Under the pieces are notes generated by a model. That model was not told the DNA's origin. It searched no databases and was given only the letters and a program-made list of their open reading frames with translations. This document shows, in pieces, positions 55,130 to 64,000 of a stretch of 64,000 bases of DNA (positions are counted from its first letter, which is position 1; the number at the start of each line of letters is the position of its first letter). The stretch lies in assembly GCA_913020245.1 (NCBI GenBank), contig CAJWAD010000005.1, positions 1 through 64,000 of the forward strand, given 5' to 3'. The DNA is from an uncultured Oleiphilus sp. Its GTDB lineage: Bacteria; Pseudomonadota; Gammaproteobacteria; Pseudomonadales; Oleiphilaceae. The position numbers were made by a program, and so were the translations under genes.

Positions 55130-57250
55130 TTATGCGGCTTTAGCTACTTTTTGAGCGCTTAGCTCAATGAAATCGAGCAACACTTCAGCACTTTCTTCAA
55201 CGATAAAATCGGGTTCTTTATTCTCATCGGGATCTGATTCGCTTTGCGATGCTTCTATAAACTCATCCCATTCTTCAATCGTTTTGAAGGGTTTTAATTG
55301 ATCCAATTTACGTCGTTTATTTTCCAGCGCAAGTTGCGCTGCTTCGTAGAAATCGTTTTCTTGCATGCGTTCTTTCTTGTTGAGTGACACTTTCGTTCGT
55401 TGACGTTGCTCGTCAAGCAGCGCAATTTCCTCGATCAGTATCTGATACTCCGGCTCTTGGGCGAAGCGCTCCTCGTGGCGTCTCTCTAATTCCTTCTCAA
55501 GGTCTGGGTTACTAATACTGGTTGCGTTCGTATATTCCGCCGAAGCGATGGCATCCCAAGGAAGGGCATTGTCTAGAGCATCTTCACCCACTTTGCTATT
55601 GTCGACGGTATCGGGGATGAGAATATCCGGCATCACGCCCTTATTTTGCGTACTTGCACCCGAAATACGGTAGAACTTAGCCTGGGTGATCTTGAGCTGT
55701 CCGTGATTTAACGGGCGTACTGACTGCACCGTTCCTTTGCCAAAGGTTTGTGAACCCATCACAATGCCTCGGTCATAATCTTGAATCGCGCCGGCAAAAA
55801 TTTCGGATGCTGACGCGCTCAACCGGTCCACTAACACCATCAATGGACCACCATAAACAAGGCTTGGATCCGGGTCAGTCATTACTTGAACACGATCATT
55901 TGCACTACGAATTTGAACGGTTGGCCCTTCATTTATGAACAAGCCAGTTAAACTATTTGCCTCATCGAGTGAGCCGCCACCATTACCACGTAAATCAATT
56001 ACTAGCCCGTCAATTGGATTCTCGTCACGCATTGCGTCTAACAGTTTTAACACGTCGCGTGTCGTACTTTTATAATTGGGGTCACCGGCCTGCATGGCTT
56101 GAAAGTCAGCGTAAAAAGTGGGAATTGAAATCACACCAATACGTTGCTGTTGGCCATTGCGATTCGTTTCAATGATATGGCTGGCCGCGGCTTGATCTTC
56201 AAGCTTTACTTTGTCGCGAACGATAACAATTTCGGTTGTATCGGTATCCACTTTGGCTTCGGCGGGGATGACTTCGAGCCGAACTGTTGATTGCTTGGGG
56301 CCGCGAATCAGGTCAACCACTTCATCGAGGCGCCAGCCTATCACGTTGACAGTTTCTTTATCGCCTTGGGCAACACCCACAATACGGTCAGCGGGCCCCA
56401 GCTGGCCTTGCTTTTGAGCCGGGCCTCCGGTGATTAATCTCACCACTTTTGTGTATTCGTTATCGGCTTGAAGAACGGCACCAATGCCTTGTAGTGAAAG
56501 GCTCATATTGATGTTGAAGTTTTCCGAGGAACGTGGCGAAAAGTAGTTAGTGTGCGGATCATATACCGTCGTAAACGCATTCATATAGGCTTGAAATGCG
56601 TCTTCACTGCGAACTTGCAGCGCTCTTTTAAGCTGATTTTTATAACGCTTCCTAAGACTCTCTGCCGCTTCTTCTTGGCTTTTGCCGCTCAATGTAAGCG
56701 AGAGCACTGCACTTTTTAGACGCCGACGCCAGATGTCTTGAAGTGCATCGTCAGTTGTTGCCCAGCTCTCTTCACTACGATCACTAATGACATATTCATT
56801 TTTGTCGAAGCGCATTTTGTTAAGCTTGGTATCGAGTAAGTCCACCTGAAAAAGTAGTCGGCTAATATAGCGTTCCTGAAAGGTGTTGTAGATTTTGAAA
56901 CCTGGCTCCAATTGCCCTGTTTTTAGAGCCCCATGCAAGCGGAACCGATAGGGTTCAAAGCTCTTGATGTCTGATTCAAGGAAGTATAAGCGTTGTGAAT
57001 CAAGCGAGTTTAAGTAGTTGTCGAAAACTTTTGCAGAAAACGACTTATCTATATTTTGTTTCCGATAGTGACTGAGAAGAAGTTGTCTAGCGATATACAC
57101 ACTGGCTTCTCGTTGTTTCTTTTCTGGTTTCAGATTGTCAATATTCTGCGCTTGAACGACCAGTTCTTTAAGAGAGGCTTGTTGTGTGCTCGATGCACTA
57201 GGAACCAAGGCGGTCAGTAAAATGAAGGCAAACAGTGTCTGGAATTTCAT
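55130..57250 (-). CDS. prc: periplasmic tail-specific protease Prc
   Basis: Periplasmic serine protease of 706 residues that degrades tagged or misfolded proteins and trims PBP3 and Spr in E. coli. A signal peptide (about 1-21) is followed by an N-terminal helical domain, a PDZ domain (about 240-325), the catalytic domain, and the DUF3340 C-terminus. The catalytic dyad is Ser480 (SASASEIF) and Lys505 (QTFGKGTVQ), the same 25-residue spacing as E. coli. It is divergent from the comFB gene. Confidence 0.95.
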   Translation of the reverse strand: MKFQTLFAFILLTALVPSASSTQQASLKELVVQAQNIDNLKPEKKQREASVYIARQLLLSHYRKQNIDKSFSAKVFDNYLNSLDSQRLYFLESDIKSFEPYRFRLHGALKTGQLEPGFKIYNTFQERYISRLLFQVDLLDTKLNKMRFDKNEYVISDRSEESWATTDDALQDIWRRRLKSAVLSLTLSGKSQEEAAESLRKRYKNQLKRALQVRSEDAFQAYMNAFTTVYDPHTNYFSPRSSENFNINMSLSLQGIGAVLQADNEYTKVVRLITGGPAQKQGQLGPADRIVGVAQGDKETVNVIGWRLDEVVDLIRGPKQSTVRLEVIPAEAKVDTDTTEIVIVRDKVKLEDQAAASHIIETNRNGQQQRIGVISIPTFYADFQAMQAGDPNYKSTTRDVLKLLDAMRDENPIDGLVIDLRGNGGGSLDEANSLTGLFINEGPTVQIRSANDRVQVMTDPDPSLVYGGPLMVLVDRLSASASEIFAGAIQDYDRGIVMGSQTFGKGTVQSVRPLNHGQLKITQAKFYRISGASTQNKGVMPDILIPDTVDNSKVGEDALDNALPWDAIASAEYTNATSISNPDLEKELERRHEERFAQEPEYQILIEEIALLDEQRQRTKVSLNKKERMQENDFYEAAQLALENKRRKLDQLKPFKTIEEWDEFIEASQSESDPDENKEPDFIVEESAEVLLDFIELSAQKVAKAA

Positions 57251-57480
57251 GCAAGTACTCGGTCTCTAAATCGTCTGTCGATTGTATGTCAATGCTAAAA
57301 GGCTCGCCAGAAAGTCGGCGATTAATTATTCGTTAATTGCGCTAGTTCCTATCGAGCCAACGCTTCGTTACCAACAAAACACATTTGTACTGTTCTTTAC
57401 GAGAAGAATCGCCTTACAGTTTGGTCTATCATTAATGAGTAAGTTTAAAACCAGATTAGTTATCCGGAGCGAATGCAGCG

Positions 57481-57744
57481 ATGTCGGTACTTGATAAGAT
57501 TAGTAATTACAGTGAAGTCCTCGTGCTTGAGATTTTAAGTGAGAAAATCAAAGGCAAAAATATGGATGAGGATACCCTAGCAGATGTTGTGTGTTTGGCT
57601 TTGAATCACTTACCGCCAAAATACATTCGTTATGATGTGGATCTAATGTTCTATACCTCTCCCGATGAACGCAAAGCTCGTTATGACAGAGCGAGAGAGG
57701 CCGTCGAGCAAGCGATCAAATATGTAGAGGAAAATATACGTTGA
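57481..57744 (+). CDS. comFB: ComFB-family protein
   Basis: Protein of 87 residues of the late competence development ComFB family. The N-terminal YSEVLVLEILSEKI and the middle VVCLALNHLPPKYIRYDVDL are typical. Members in other bacteria have been linked to cyclic-di-GMP binding and motility, but the role here is not known. It is a single gene, divergent from prc, with GGAGCG upstream of the ATG. Confidence 0.85.
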   Translation: MSVLDKISNYSEVLVLEILSEKIKGKNMDEDTLADVVCLALNHLPPKYIRYDVDLMFYTSPDERKARYDRAREAVEQAIKYVEENIR

Positions 57745-57760
57745 TCGTGTTTCCCAGAAA

Positions 57761-57797
57761 AGCCGCAGGGCAATACCTATCTTATCACGCTGCGGCT
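57761..57797. repeat. hairpin after comFB
   Basis: Perfect eight-base arms AGCCGCAG/CTGCGGCT around a 21-base loop, 17 bases after the comFB stop and between convergent genes. It lacks a T-run, so it is either a rho-dependent transcript end or an mRNA stabiliser. Confidence 0.4.
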
Positions 57798-57891
57798 GGA
57801 TCTATTGAGAACAATGCGTGAAACGTTACCTAACCAAGGGGGGGCAGGCAAAACTTCAATCGTGACCGCTCCGCTAGCGTTGAAAAAGAAA

Positions 57892-60705
57892 TTAATGCCC
57901 AAACAGTTGCTTCACTGCAGTCTGCATTCTCCGTTCATATTGGGCTAGATTATCGGTTTCTAAACCGATACTGCAGTACCATTGTTCTAAGATGTTATTG
58001 AGTTGTTCTTCTCTGCTCAGATTGTTTGAACTGCTTATACCTTCGGACAGTCTGCTGACTTGGAGCTGCATACGCAGCTCTTGCTCATTTTCTGGCGAAT
58101 CGATACCAGCGGCAATCTCCGCGCGAATGCTTAACTCACGAGCTTTATCTTCATTAAGTATCATGGATTTTGCGATCGAGCCGGCTTTAATTGAAATCCA
58201 CGTGCTGCGTAGCTGCTGCTCTAATTTATTCGGCAGACTTACTTTAGAGTAGAAACTATCTTCTAACGCGTCGTCCACTTCGTCACTGAGATAAGCTAGA
58301 TTAAGAATTTGATGTTTACGTGCGGTCTCTTGCCACTGTGAGAGCTTCGCTTCGCTTTGTGCCTGGTTAGCTTGTGCCTTCAAACAATGCATGGCCTGTT
58401 CGAACCGGTCCTGAAATTTTTCCCTATCCTTATTTGCTAACGTAGGCAGGTCCCTGAACCCTTTACGGAACCGAATAATATGCTCATCTAAGGCGATGTT
58501 ATTTGTATCTTTAATGAAAGATTCAAGTTCTGAGCAAAACGCCTCTGCAGCGTCCTTCGCGGCCGTAAAAGCTTGGTTTTGTTCGGCTTTCTGTTCGTCT
58601 CGTCGTGCGAAGATTGCATCACATGCCGAACGGTATTCTTTCCATAAAACGCGGTCTTTCTTGTGAGCAGTAATACCGATAGTTTGCCATTTATTTTGCA
58701 GATTTTTGGCGTTTTGAATGGCGCTTTTTAAATCTGCATGGGTTATCAAAGATTTGGCTTGTTCGACAATTTCAGCCTTTAACGCAAGGTTTTTGTCACG
58801 CTCACTTTCTAAAAAGGTTTCAAGTGTTTGTAATACGGTGTTGAATTCGTCTTGCAGTTTGTGATTACGCTTGAAATCTACTGGGAACGCGGCTTTCCAT
58901 TCTGATCGCGCTTTTTGATTGATCTTTTCAGTGGCGCGCCAATCTGGCGCCTCCCAGTTGTTTTGGTTAACAAATTCCTGGAGTTGAGTGAGCAGCATTT
59001 CCCGACGGTCCGTGTTACGCTCTTTTAGTATATTTTGTTCTTTAAAATAGGCAGCGCAGGGCTCGAACGCAAGGTCTGAAGCCGCCTTAAAGCGGTCCCA
59101 GAGTGCTTGTTCTGACGTACCGCCTAAGCTCTTCCATTCCGCTTGCATCGTTTTGATCTTTTCTGCTTTCGCTTTGGGCTCGATTTGCTGCTCGGCGAGG
59201 TGTTCCATCAATTCACAAAGTTCGGCTTGGCGTGGTGAAGACGCAAAGCCTTGCCAATCGCGGAGTTCATTCAACTGCTTCAAACGAAGATTCAGGTTGG
59301 CATGCAAGCGCTCCGCCGCCTTCGCTGGTAGTTTTGCCAATATTTGCTGGGCTTGCTTCATATACTTGGTAGATACTTTAATTTGACGGTCTTCAAGCGC
59401 ACCGTCAAGGTCTTGCAAGAGATGTTCAAATTTGAGGCCGAGTTCCTCGGCATTTTGCGCCAAGGCTTGTTTTCTGACCTCGGAAATACCGAGTGCTTTG
59501 TTGGCTTTCTGGATAAGTTCATGTGCACTAAATCCCTCCGGCCAGTCGATTTTTTTAAGTACCTGATTTAGGCTTCTTTCGGCTTGTTTGAACGTGCCAG
59601 TTTCAAGCTGTTTAGCGCTTAGGTGCCGAATGAGTTCTGAAATATTTTCTTGCTCTTCTGATAAGGTTTGCAATGCGCGTAAGCAGTGTTTTAGTGCGCT
59701 CATTTGTAACTGGTAATGTTTCTGCTGAGCTTTGTCTGTGCGGTTAAGTTTGGTTGCTTCTAACCACCTGTTTTCTTGCGTTTTGATTAGCGCATCAATA
59801 GCTGAAATGTCGACAAAAGAAGCGCCTTGTTCACGAAGATGAGTCAAGCTATCTTCAAGCGTAAGAAGGGTCGCATGTTGTTCGTTGCCCCCGGCTTCAG
59901 CCAAACGCTCAGCTTCTTGTGTTTTGTTGGCTTCATCCAGCATCGCTTGAACGCGCGCATTGCATGCTTGCAAAGCCTTGTTCGCCTTTTCTTGCTGGTC
60001 AGTATTTGCTTTGGCATGTATCCCTTGCCATTTTTGCGAAAGACTTTCGAGCTTTGCTTTGTAGAGTTTCGTGTTTTCAGTGGCTGCATGATCCTCTAGA
60101 GCAGCGAGTGTTTCATCGATCGCCTGCTGTTGATCGGCGAGTTGCTTTTGCAGTTCACGGAGCTTAGCCAGTTTTTGTCGAGCTATTTGGTAAACAGATT
60201 TATCTTTCGATTTTGCCTTATTGCTAAGACTCGTCAGTACCGATTCACTTTCAATTAACTCTGCCGCCATTTGACGAATTTTGCTCGTTTTGCCCTCAAT
60301 GGCGATGCTTAGAAGCACGTCTTGGTCTTCAATGCGAGCTAAACCATTTATAAAAGGCTTTGGGTCATCTGATTGAACAATCATGGCTTGCAGTATTTGT
60401 GAATCATTTATTAATTCAAAAATACTAAGTGACTGTTTTTGCGCGAGTTCAATCAACTTCTTATGAGCGGCGGTTCTGTTGTCGTCACTCAGATGTGGAT
60501 GGAGTTTAATCAAGCCATTCGCGTCAGGATAAAGGGCAATCGCTGTTTGCTTTACCTTGTCGCTAGGATCAGAGTTAATGATTGTGGTCAGAGTTCCAAT
60601 CGACTCTTTAGCCGCGAGGTCTAGCGCGTTAATCGCAGCGATACGCACAGGGGCGGAACTGCTCTGCCACTTTGGCTTGAACAGTTTAGACAGAAAGTTT
60701 GCCAT
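57892..60705 (-). CDS. DUF349 repeat protein
   Basis: Cytoplasmic, almost fully helical protein of 937 residues with several DUF349 repeats in the middle and C-terminal part (segments such as LQNKWQTIGITAHKKDRVLWKEY and LWDRFKAASDLAF). The first 60 residues resemble HEAT-like repeats that open several long DUF349 proteins. Function unknown; such proteins are widespread in gammaproteobacteria. No catalytic motif or membrane segment is visible. It has no co-directional partner nearby. Confidence 0.85.
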   Translation of the reverse strand: MANFLSKLFKPKWQSSSAPVRIAAINALDLAAKESIGTLTTIINSDPSDKVKQTAIALYPDANGLIKLHPHLSDDNRTAAHKKLIELAQKQSLSIFELINDSQILQAMIVQSDDPKPFINGLARIEDQDVLLSIAIEGKTSKIRQMAAELIESESVLTSLSNKAKSKDKSVYQIARQKLAKLRELQKQLADQQQAIDETLAALEDHAATENTKLYKAKLESLSQKWQGIHAKANTDQQEKANKALQACNARVQAMLDEANKTQEAERLAEAGGNEQHATLLTLEDSLTHLREQGASFVDISAIDALIKTQENRWLEATKLNRTDKAQQKHYQLQMSALKHCLRALQTLSEEQENISELIRHLSAKQLETGTFKQAERSLNQVLKKIDWPEGFSAHELIQKANKALGISEVRKQALAQNAEELGLKFEHLLQDLDGALEDRQIKVSTKYMKQAQQILAKLPAKAAERLHANLNLRLKQLNELRDWQGFASSPRQAELCELMEHLAEQQIEPKAKAEKIKTMQAEWKSLGGTSEQALWDRFKAASDLAFEPCAAYFKEQNILKERNTDRREMLLTQLQEFVNQNNWEAPDWRATEKINQKARSEWKAAFPVDFKRNHKLQDEFNTVLQTLETFLESERDKNLALKAEIVEQAKSLITHADLKSAIQNAKNLQNKWQTIGITAHKKDRVLWKEYRSACDAIFARRDEQKAEQNQAFTAAKDAAEAFCSELESFIKDTNNIALDEHIIRFRKGFRDLPTLANKDREKFQDRFEQAMHCLKAQANQAQSEAKLSQWQETARKHQILNLAYLSDEVDDALEDSFYSKVSLPNKLEQQLRSTWISIKAGSIAKSMILNEDKARELSIRAEIAAGIDSPENEQELRMQLQVSRLSEGISSSNNLSREEQLNNILEQWYCSIGLETDNLAQYERRMQTAVKQLFGH

Positions 60706-61096
60706 GATAGGTTCCTGGTTTTTTGACAGCGATTAGCAATAACTTCGCATGTCGGGCACTACCTTGATTAGTGTTACCTTTTTTTGTTATTTCGTGGCCA
60801 GCACTATTGCTCGCACACCCAAATGCTTATCTCTCATAAGCCGTGTTGTCTGATCGCCATTTTTCAGCATGAAGCTGTCGATGCAAAATGGGCTCAGCAA
60901 ATACTCTTGCGCGTCTGATGCTTTTGCTGTGCAGGTGCCGCACAAAGCACGTCGCGTCAAAGCAAACGAGTGGTTAGTCTACCTACGAATAGAGTTTGGT
61001 GAAATGCTTTTTCAATCAGGAATATGCAAGATGATCTTTTTTATTGGCGACGAAGGGTATTAAATACACTTTTCGTGGGACGACAAGAGGCGTATT
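60706..61096. other. intergenic region before recX
   Basis: This 391-base gap separates the divergent DUF349 and recX genes. A 64-codon frame at 60869-61063 has no recognisable features or good ribosome-binding site and is probably chance. No LexA box (CTGT-N8-ACAG), tRNA or strong palindrome was seen. Confidence 0.4.
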
Positions 61097-61582
61097 GTGG
61101 ACAGATCTGAATTAAAAAAATGGCTATGGGGCAAAGCAATTCAAGCGCTATCTCGCCGTGAATATGCGGTTTATGAATTGCACCAGCGTCTGAAAAGAGA
61201 GGCTGAGCAAGACCATGATAATGTTGAGCCGATCATAAGCGAGATCTTGGCAGCCTTGCAGGCAGAAGGCTATATAAGTGATCAACGTTATACCGAAATG
61301 CTGGTGCGTAGTCGCTTCCAAAAAGGACAAGGCCCCATCAAAGTTCGGCAAGAGCTAAAAATGCAACATGTCGATTCCGATTTGGTCTCTCAGCAGCTTA
61401 CTGATGCTGCCTACGACTGGTTTGAGGGCGCTAAAAAAGCCAGAATGAAACGCTTTGGTTTTCAGGCAGTAGACGATACCAAGCAACGTGCGAAGCAAAT
61501 GCGCTTTCTAGCAGGCAGGGGCTTTGATCAAGAACAGATTGATTATGCTTTATCCTGTTCAAGCGACGAGGAATGCCGTTAG
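61097..61582 (+). CDS. recX: recombination regulator RecX
   Basis: Modulates RecA filament growth. The 161 residues have the RecX three-helix repeats: ALSRREYAVYELHQRL, IISEILAALQAEGYISDQRY and a C-terminal RFLAGRGFDQEQIDYAL repeat. The start is GTG at 61097 with AAGAGG upstream. In many genomes recX directly follows recA; here recA is absent from both sides, so the gene is on its own transcript. Confidence 0.9.
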   Translation: MDRSELKKWLWGKAIQALSRREYAVYELHQRLKREAEQDHDNVEPIISEILAALQAEGYISDQRYTEMLVRSRFQKGQGPIKVRQELKMQHVDSDLVSQQLTDAAYDWFEGAKKARMKRFGFQAVDDTKQRAKQMRFLAGRGFDQEQIDYALSCSSDEECR

Positions 61583-61591
61583 CAAATCAAA

Positions 61592-62164
61592 TTAATCCGC
61601 AGGTTTAAGATGTTTTTTAATAACCTCAAATAAGTCCGGGCGGTGCTTAGCAACCTCTTCGTGACTCAAGCCTTCCAGCGAATGCGGGTATTTTAGCCAT
61701 GCGCTTGTTTCATGTAGATAATAATCTGGTACCAAGTCAGTTTCATTCCGAGCCGGTTTGTAATAGGGGACAGCAATGCGAATATCTTGAGGAGTGTTCA
61801 GGCGTGCTTTGGTCTGTAGCGTCTTTAGCAACGCCTCAATCGTCCGGCCGGTATCGAAAACATCGTCAACGATTAGCAGTCGATCAGTATGTTTGATGTT
61901 TTTAACGACATAACTCAATCCATGAATGCGGATTTCATTAGAACGACCATCGATACCTGAGTATGATGAAGTGCGAATGGCAATGTGATCACTACTAATT
62001 CCGTGGTATTCCAGTGATTCTTGAACCGCAATGCCGATCGGTGTGCCCCCGCGCCAAAGCGCTATAATGACACTAGGACGGAAGCCGTCGTCTAATATCT
62101 TGGCGCCAAGTGCAAACGAATCTTCGAGAAGCTGTTGCGCTGAGATAAACGTCTTTTGAGACAT
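61592..62164 (-). CDS. phosphoribosyltransferase, hypoxanthine type, copy A
   Basis: PRPP-binding protein of 190 residues, similar to COG2236 hypoxanthine/xanthine phosphoribosyltransferase-like proteins. The PRPP loop LLIVDDVFDTGRT and the IIALWRGGTPIG loop are intact. Further on, VPYYKPARN and DYYLHET match its divergent neighbour. A frame from 62197 exists, but the ATG at 62164 (MSQKTFIS) is the likelier start; both have poor ribosome-binding sites. The acceptor base is not known. Confidence 0.85.
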   Translation of the reverse strand: MSQKTFISAQQLLEDSFALGAKILDDGFRPSVIIALWRGGTPIGIAVQESLEYHGISSDHIAIRTSSYSGIDGRSNEIRIHGLSYVVKNIKHTDRLLIVDDVFDTGRTIEALLKTLQTKARLNTPQDIRIAVPYYKPARNETDLVPDYYLHETSAWLKYPHSLEGLSHEEVAKHRPDLFEVIKKHLKPAD

Positions 62165-62260
62165 AATTTGGTAATATTCATGTGAATGTAAGCACATATA
62201 GTTACGTTCATGTGGTATTTTTGCAAGCGCAACGCTCGCGTGTTTCGGGACCTTCTTACT

Positions 62261-62881
62261 ATGCCAGACCTGCTCAACAACGATAAATTGTTACCGCCTC
62301 AGTTGAAAAAATGCTTTGTTGATGAAAAAACGCTCATCAATGACGCGTACAGGCTTGCCTTAAAAGTCTATGAGAGCGGGTTTCGTCCAGATTTCATTGT
62401 GGGTATTTGGCGAGGGGGCGCGACGGTGGGTATTTATGTTCAGGAATGTCTGCAATATTTAGGTGTGAAAAGTGATCACATTGCCATTCGCACCTCTTAT
62501 CGGGGGATGACCGATTATTTGCAGAACTTAGAGCAAGAAAAAGAAATTCGTGTACATGGTACGCAGTACTTACTCGAAAATTTGAATCGAACTGACAAAT
62601 TATTGATTGTTGATGATGTGTTTAGCACAGGCAGGAATATTGAAGCCGTATTGGCGCGTTTACAGCGCAAAGCAAAGCGCAATATGCCAATGGATACGCG
62701 CCTTGCTATGCCGTTTTATAAGCCAGCACAATCAAAAACGAATCGCGTACCCGACTATTATCTCCATGAAACGAATGATTGGTTGGTCTTACCTTACGAA
62801 TTAACAGGTTTGAGTGAAGCTGAAATTCGCGAGCACAAGCCTTGGATTTTGCCGTTTCTACGGTCAGAAATGATGGCCTAG
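62261..62881 (+). CDS. phosphoribosyltransferase, hypoxanthine type, copy B
   Basis: Paralogue of the divergent gene to its left, 206 residues from the ATG at 62261. It shares FIVGIWRGG, KSDHIAIRTS, LLIVDDVFSTGRN, MPFYKPAQS and DYYLHETNDW. It has a ten-residue-longer N-terminus and a short insertion (LQNLEQEKE) relative to copy A. An ATG at 62210 would add 17 residues without family support. The two starts are 96 bases apart and may share a control region. Confidence 0.85.
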   Translation: MPDLLNNDKLLPPQLKKCFVDEKTLINDAYRLALKVYESGFRPDFIVGIWRGGATVGIYVQECLQYLGVKSDHIAIRTSYRGMTDYLQNLEQEKEIRVHGTQYLLENLNRTDKLLIVDDVFSTGRNIEAVLARLQRKAKRNMPMDTRLAMPFYKPAQSKTNRVPDYYLHETNDWLVLPYELTGLSEAEIREHKPWILPFLRSEMMA

Positions 62882-64000
62882 CTAGCCTTCGGTTGAGGCG
62901 TTACCTATTCGAAGTAAATTTTCCGCAAAATTTTGTCGTACAGGATTAGCCGTGCCTTCGTTTTGTTCCGTCAGCCAGTTAAGAACATCGTAATAGCGTC
63001 GTATATTTTGCACATAGGAAACGGGTTCTTTGCCGCGCGCATAACCATGCTTGGTTTTCGCGTAGTATTGTTTCTTTTCAAGCCAAGGCAGGCATTCTTT
63101 TACATCGGCCCACTTGTCTGGGTTTTTGTCAGCTTTTTCACATAGAATTCTGGCATCTTCCATATGGCCGAAGCCCACATTATAAGCCGCGAGTGCCAAC
63201 CACGTTCTGTCGGGTTCAGGAATGCGGTCAGGAATACGTTTTTTAGTTTTAGCAAAGTATTTAACGCCGCCTTTGATACTTTCAATTGGGTGTAAACGAT
63301 TACTTATGCCCATTTCTTTAGCCGTTGGCTGCGTGAGCATCATCAGTCCGCGAACGCCGGTCGGCGACACTGCTCGCGCACGCCAATGCGATTCTTGATA
63401 GCCCAATGCGGCCATTAGTCTCCAATCTACCCCATATTGCTCGCTAAACTTTTTGAAGCTTTCGGTATATTGGGGAAGACGGCCATTTGCGTGCTTGATA
63501 AACGTGCGTGCGCCGACGTAATTAAGTTGCTTGAGGTGGCCAAAGTAGCGCTCTTTTAAGTACATCAGCGTGCCATCTTCTGCAATTCGATTAAAAAAAT
63601 TGTTGGCTCGACTAATTAAACTCAGATCTGTATTTCGGGGAAAGTACCAAGAAATATTCTGCGGCGCTCCTAATGCAAAGGCCTCCTTTACAATGGGGTA
63701 GAAGGATTGATGTATATCTAATTCAGCACTTGTGACAATCGCAAAATCGATGCTTTTATCTTGAACCATTTTCATTAAATCAATAGTTTCAATGTTCAGT
63801 TTCTGCCAGGTTAGTTCCGGATGATTTTCTGCAAGTGTTGCAAGTTCCTCGCTGTGGTAACTGTCACTCACAACGGCGATACGTTTGCCCATCAAATCTT
63901 CAATTTTACGGGGGCGAGGGCTGCCATAGCGATAGACGACTAAGGGGGCTGTAGACATGTACGGGACCGAATATTGGTAGCGTTCAGAGCGCCCTTCGCT
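62882..64000 (-). CDS. mltF: MltF-like membrane-bound lytic transglycosylase (partial)
   Basis: Murein lytic transglycosylase cut by the right edge. The frame stays open to base 64000, beyond the internal Met at 63958, so the true start lies outside the window. The visible N-terminal part (up to about residue 150 of the visible protein) is a type 3 solute-binding-like domain (YRYGSPRPRKIEDL, GKRIAVVSDS). The SLT domain follows, with the catalytic Glu in LGYQESHWRARAVS, then GVRGLMMLT and AAYNVGFGHMEDA. Missing parts are the signal and the start of domain 1. It stops one base after the stop of copy B. Confidence 0.9.
   Translation of the reverse strand, partial: SEGRSERYQYSVPYMSTAPLVVYRYGSPRPRKIEDLMGKRIAVVSDSYHSEELATLAENHPELTWQKLNIETIDLMKMVQDKSIDFAIVTSAELDIHQSFYPIVKEAFALGAPQNISWYFPRNTDLSLISRANNFFNRIAEDGTLMYLKERYFGHLKQLNYVGARTFIKHANGRLPQYTESFKKFSEQYGVDWRLMAALGYQESHWRARAVSPTGVRGLMMLTQPTAKEMGISNRLHPIESIKGGVKYFAKTKKRIPDRIPEPDRTWLALAAYNVGFGHMEDARILCEKADKNPDKWADVKECLPWLEKKQYYAKTKHGYARGKEPVSYVQNIRRYYDVLNWLTEQNEGTANPVRQNFAENLLRIGNASTEG

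Noticed and set aside
57761-57797. Hairpin after comFB as a rho-independent terminator
   Set aside because: No T-run follows and the loop is 21 bases; kept only as a repeat.
60869-61063. 64-codon frame before recX
   Set aside because: Composition and start context give no support; probably chance in a long gap.
1-64000. tRNA, rRNA, CRISPR, insertion sequence or prophage
   Set aside because: No repeat-spacer array, transposase, integrase, phage structural gene or cloverleaf-like segment was recognised by eye; a tRNA scan could still find something I missed.

Overview
The window looks like chromosomal DNA of a free-living, probably marine, gammaproteobacterium. Evidence: the gyrA-pheA-hisC-(tyrA-aroA fusion)-cmk-rpsA-ihfB-lapA-lapB-pyrF block typical of Pseudomonas-like lineages, a complete ccoNOQP-GHIS cbb3 oxidase cluster, EpmC, TtcA, RhlB, PdxB, an AlaA-type aminotransferase and a Pla-1/VolA-type lipase lipoprotein. 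Coding density is high and most genes are housekeeping. I saw no tRNA, rRNA, insertion sequence, prophage or CRISPR array.

Layout. 0.2-6.2 kb: lipase lipoprotein (minus), then fumarase, pterin carbinolamine dehydratase and PurU (plus). 6.7-19.6 kb: the gyrA/aromatic/translation block, in which serC, usually between gyrA and pheA in related organisms, is missing. 19.7-30.4 kb: TtcA, an AraC-type regulator behind a Fur-like site, and the whole cbb3 oxidase structural and assembly cluster on the minus strand, headed by a perfect 25-base palindrome. 30.7-41.5 kb: small redox/sulfur genes (ABM domain, TusA, DsbD), a drug/metabolite exporter, EpmC, RhlB, PdxB, a translationally coupled PilZ/NAD-kinase-like pair, an acetyltransferase and AlaA.

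41.6-46.1 kb is the most unusual part: an AraC-type regulator, two tandem SGNH-hydrolase lipoproteins with nearly identical proteins but heavily diverged codons, CRP-like sites at matched distances before both, several palindromes, and a membrane-anchored protein resembling lipase chaperones (LifO/Lif). I propose this as a candidate undescribed secreted-esterase system. Its pieces are visible in the sequence; the functional link between them is inference.

46.2-64 kb: a penicillin-acylase-family protein without an obvious signal peptide, SdaA, a DUF6279-type lipoprotein, a START protein, GST, YciH, a MATE pump, an HTH/coiled-coil protein, Prc protease, ComFB, a long DUF349 protein, RecX, two divergent paralogous phosphoribosyltransferases, and an MltF-like lytic transglycosylase cut by the right edge. 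Several starts differ from the longest open frame; these are argued from ribosome-binding sites and family N-termini (pheA, rpsA, ccoG, ccoP, pdxB, alaA, the first SGNH gene, sdaA and both phosphoribosyltransferases).
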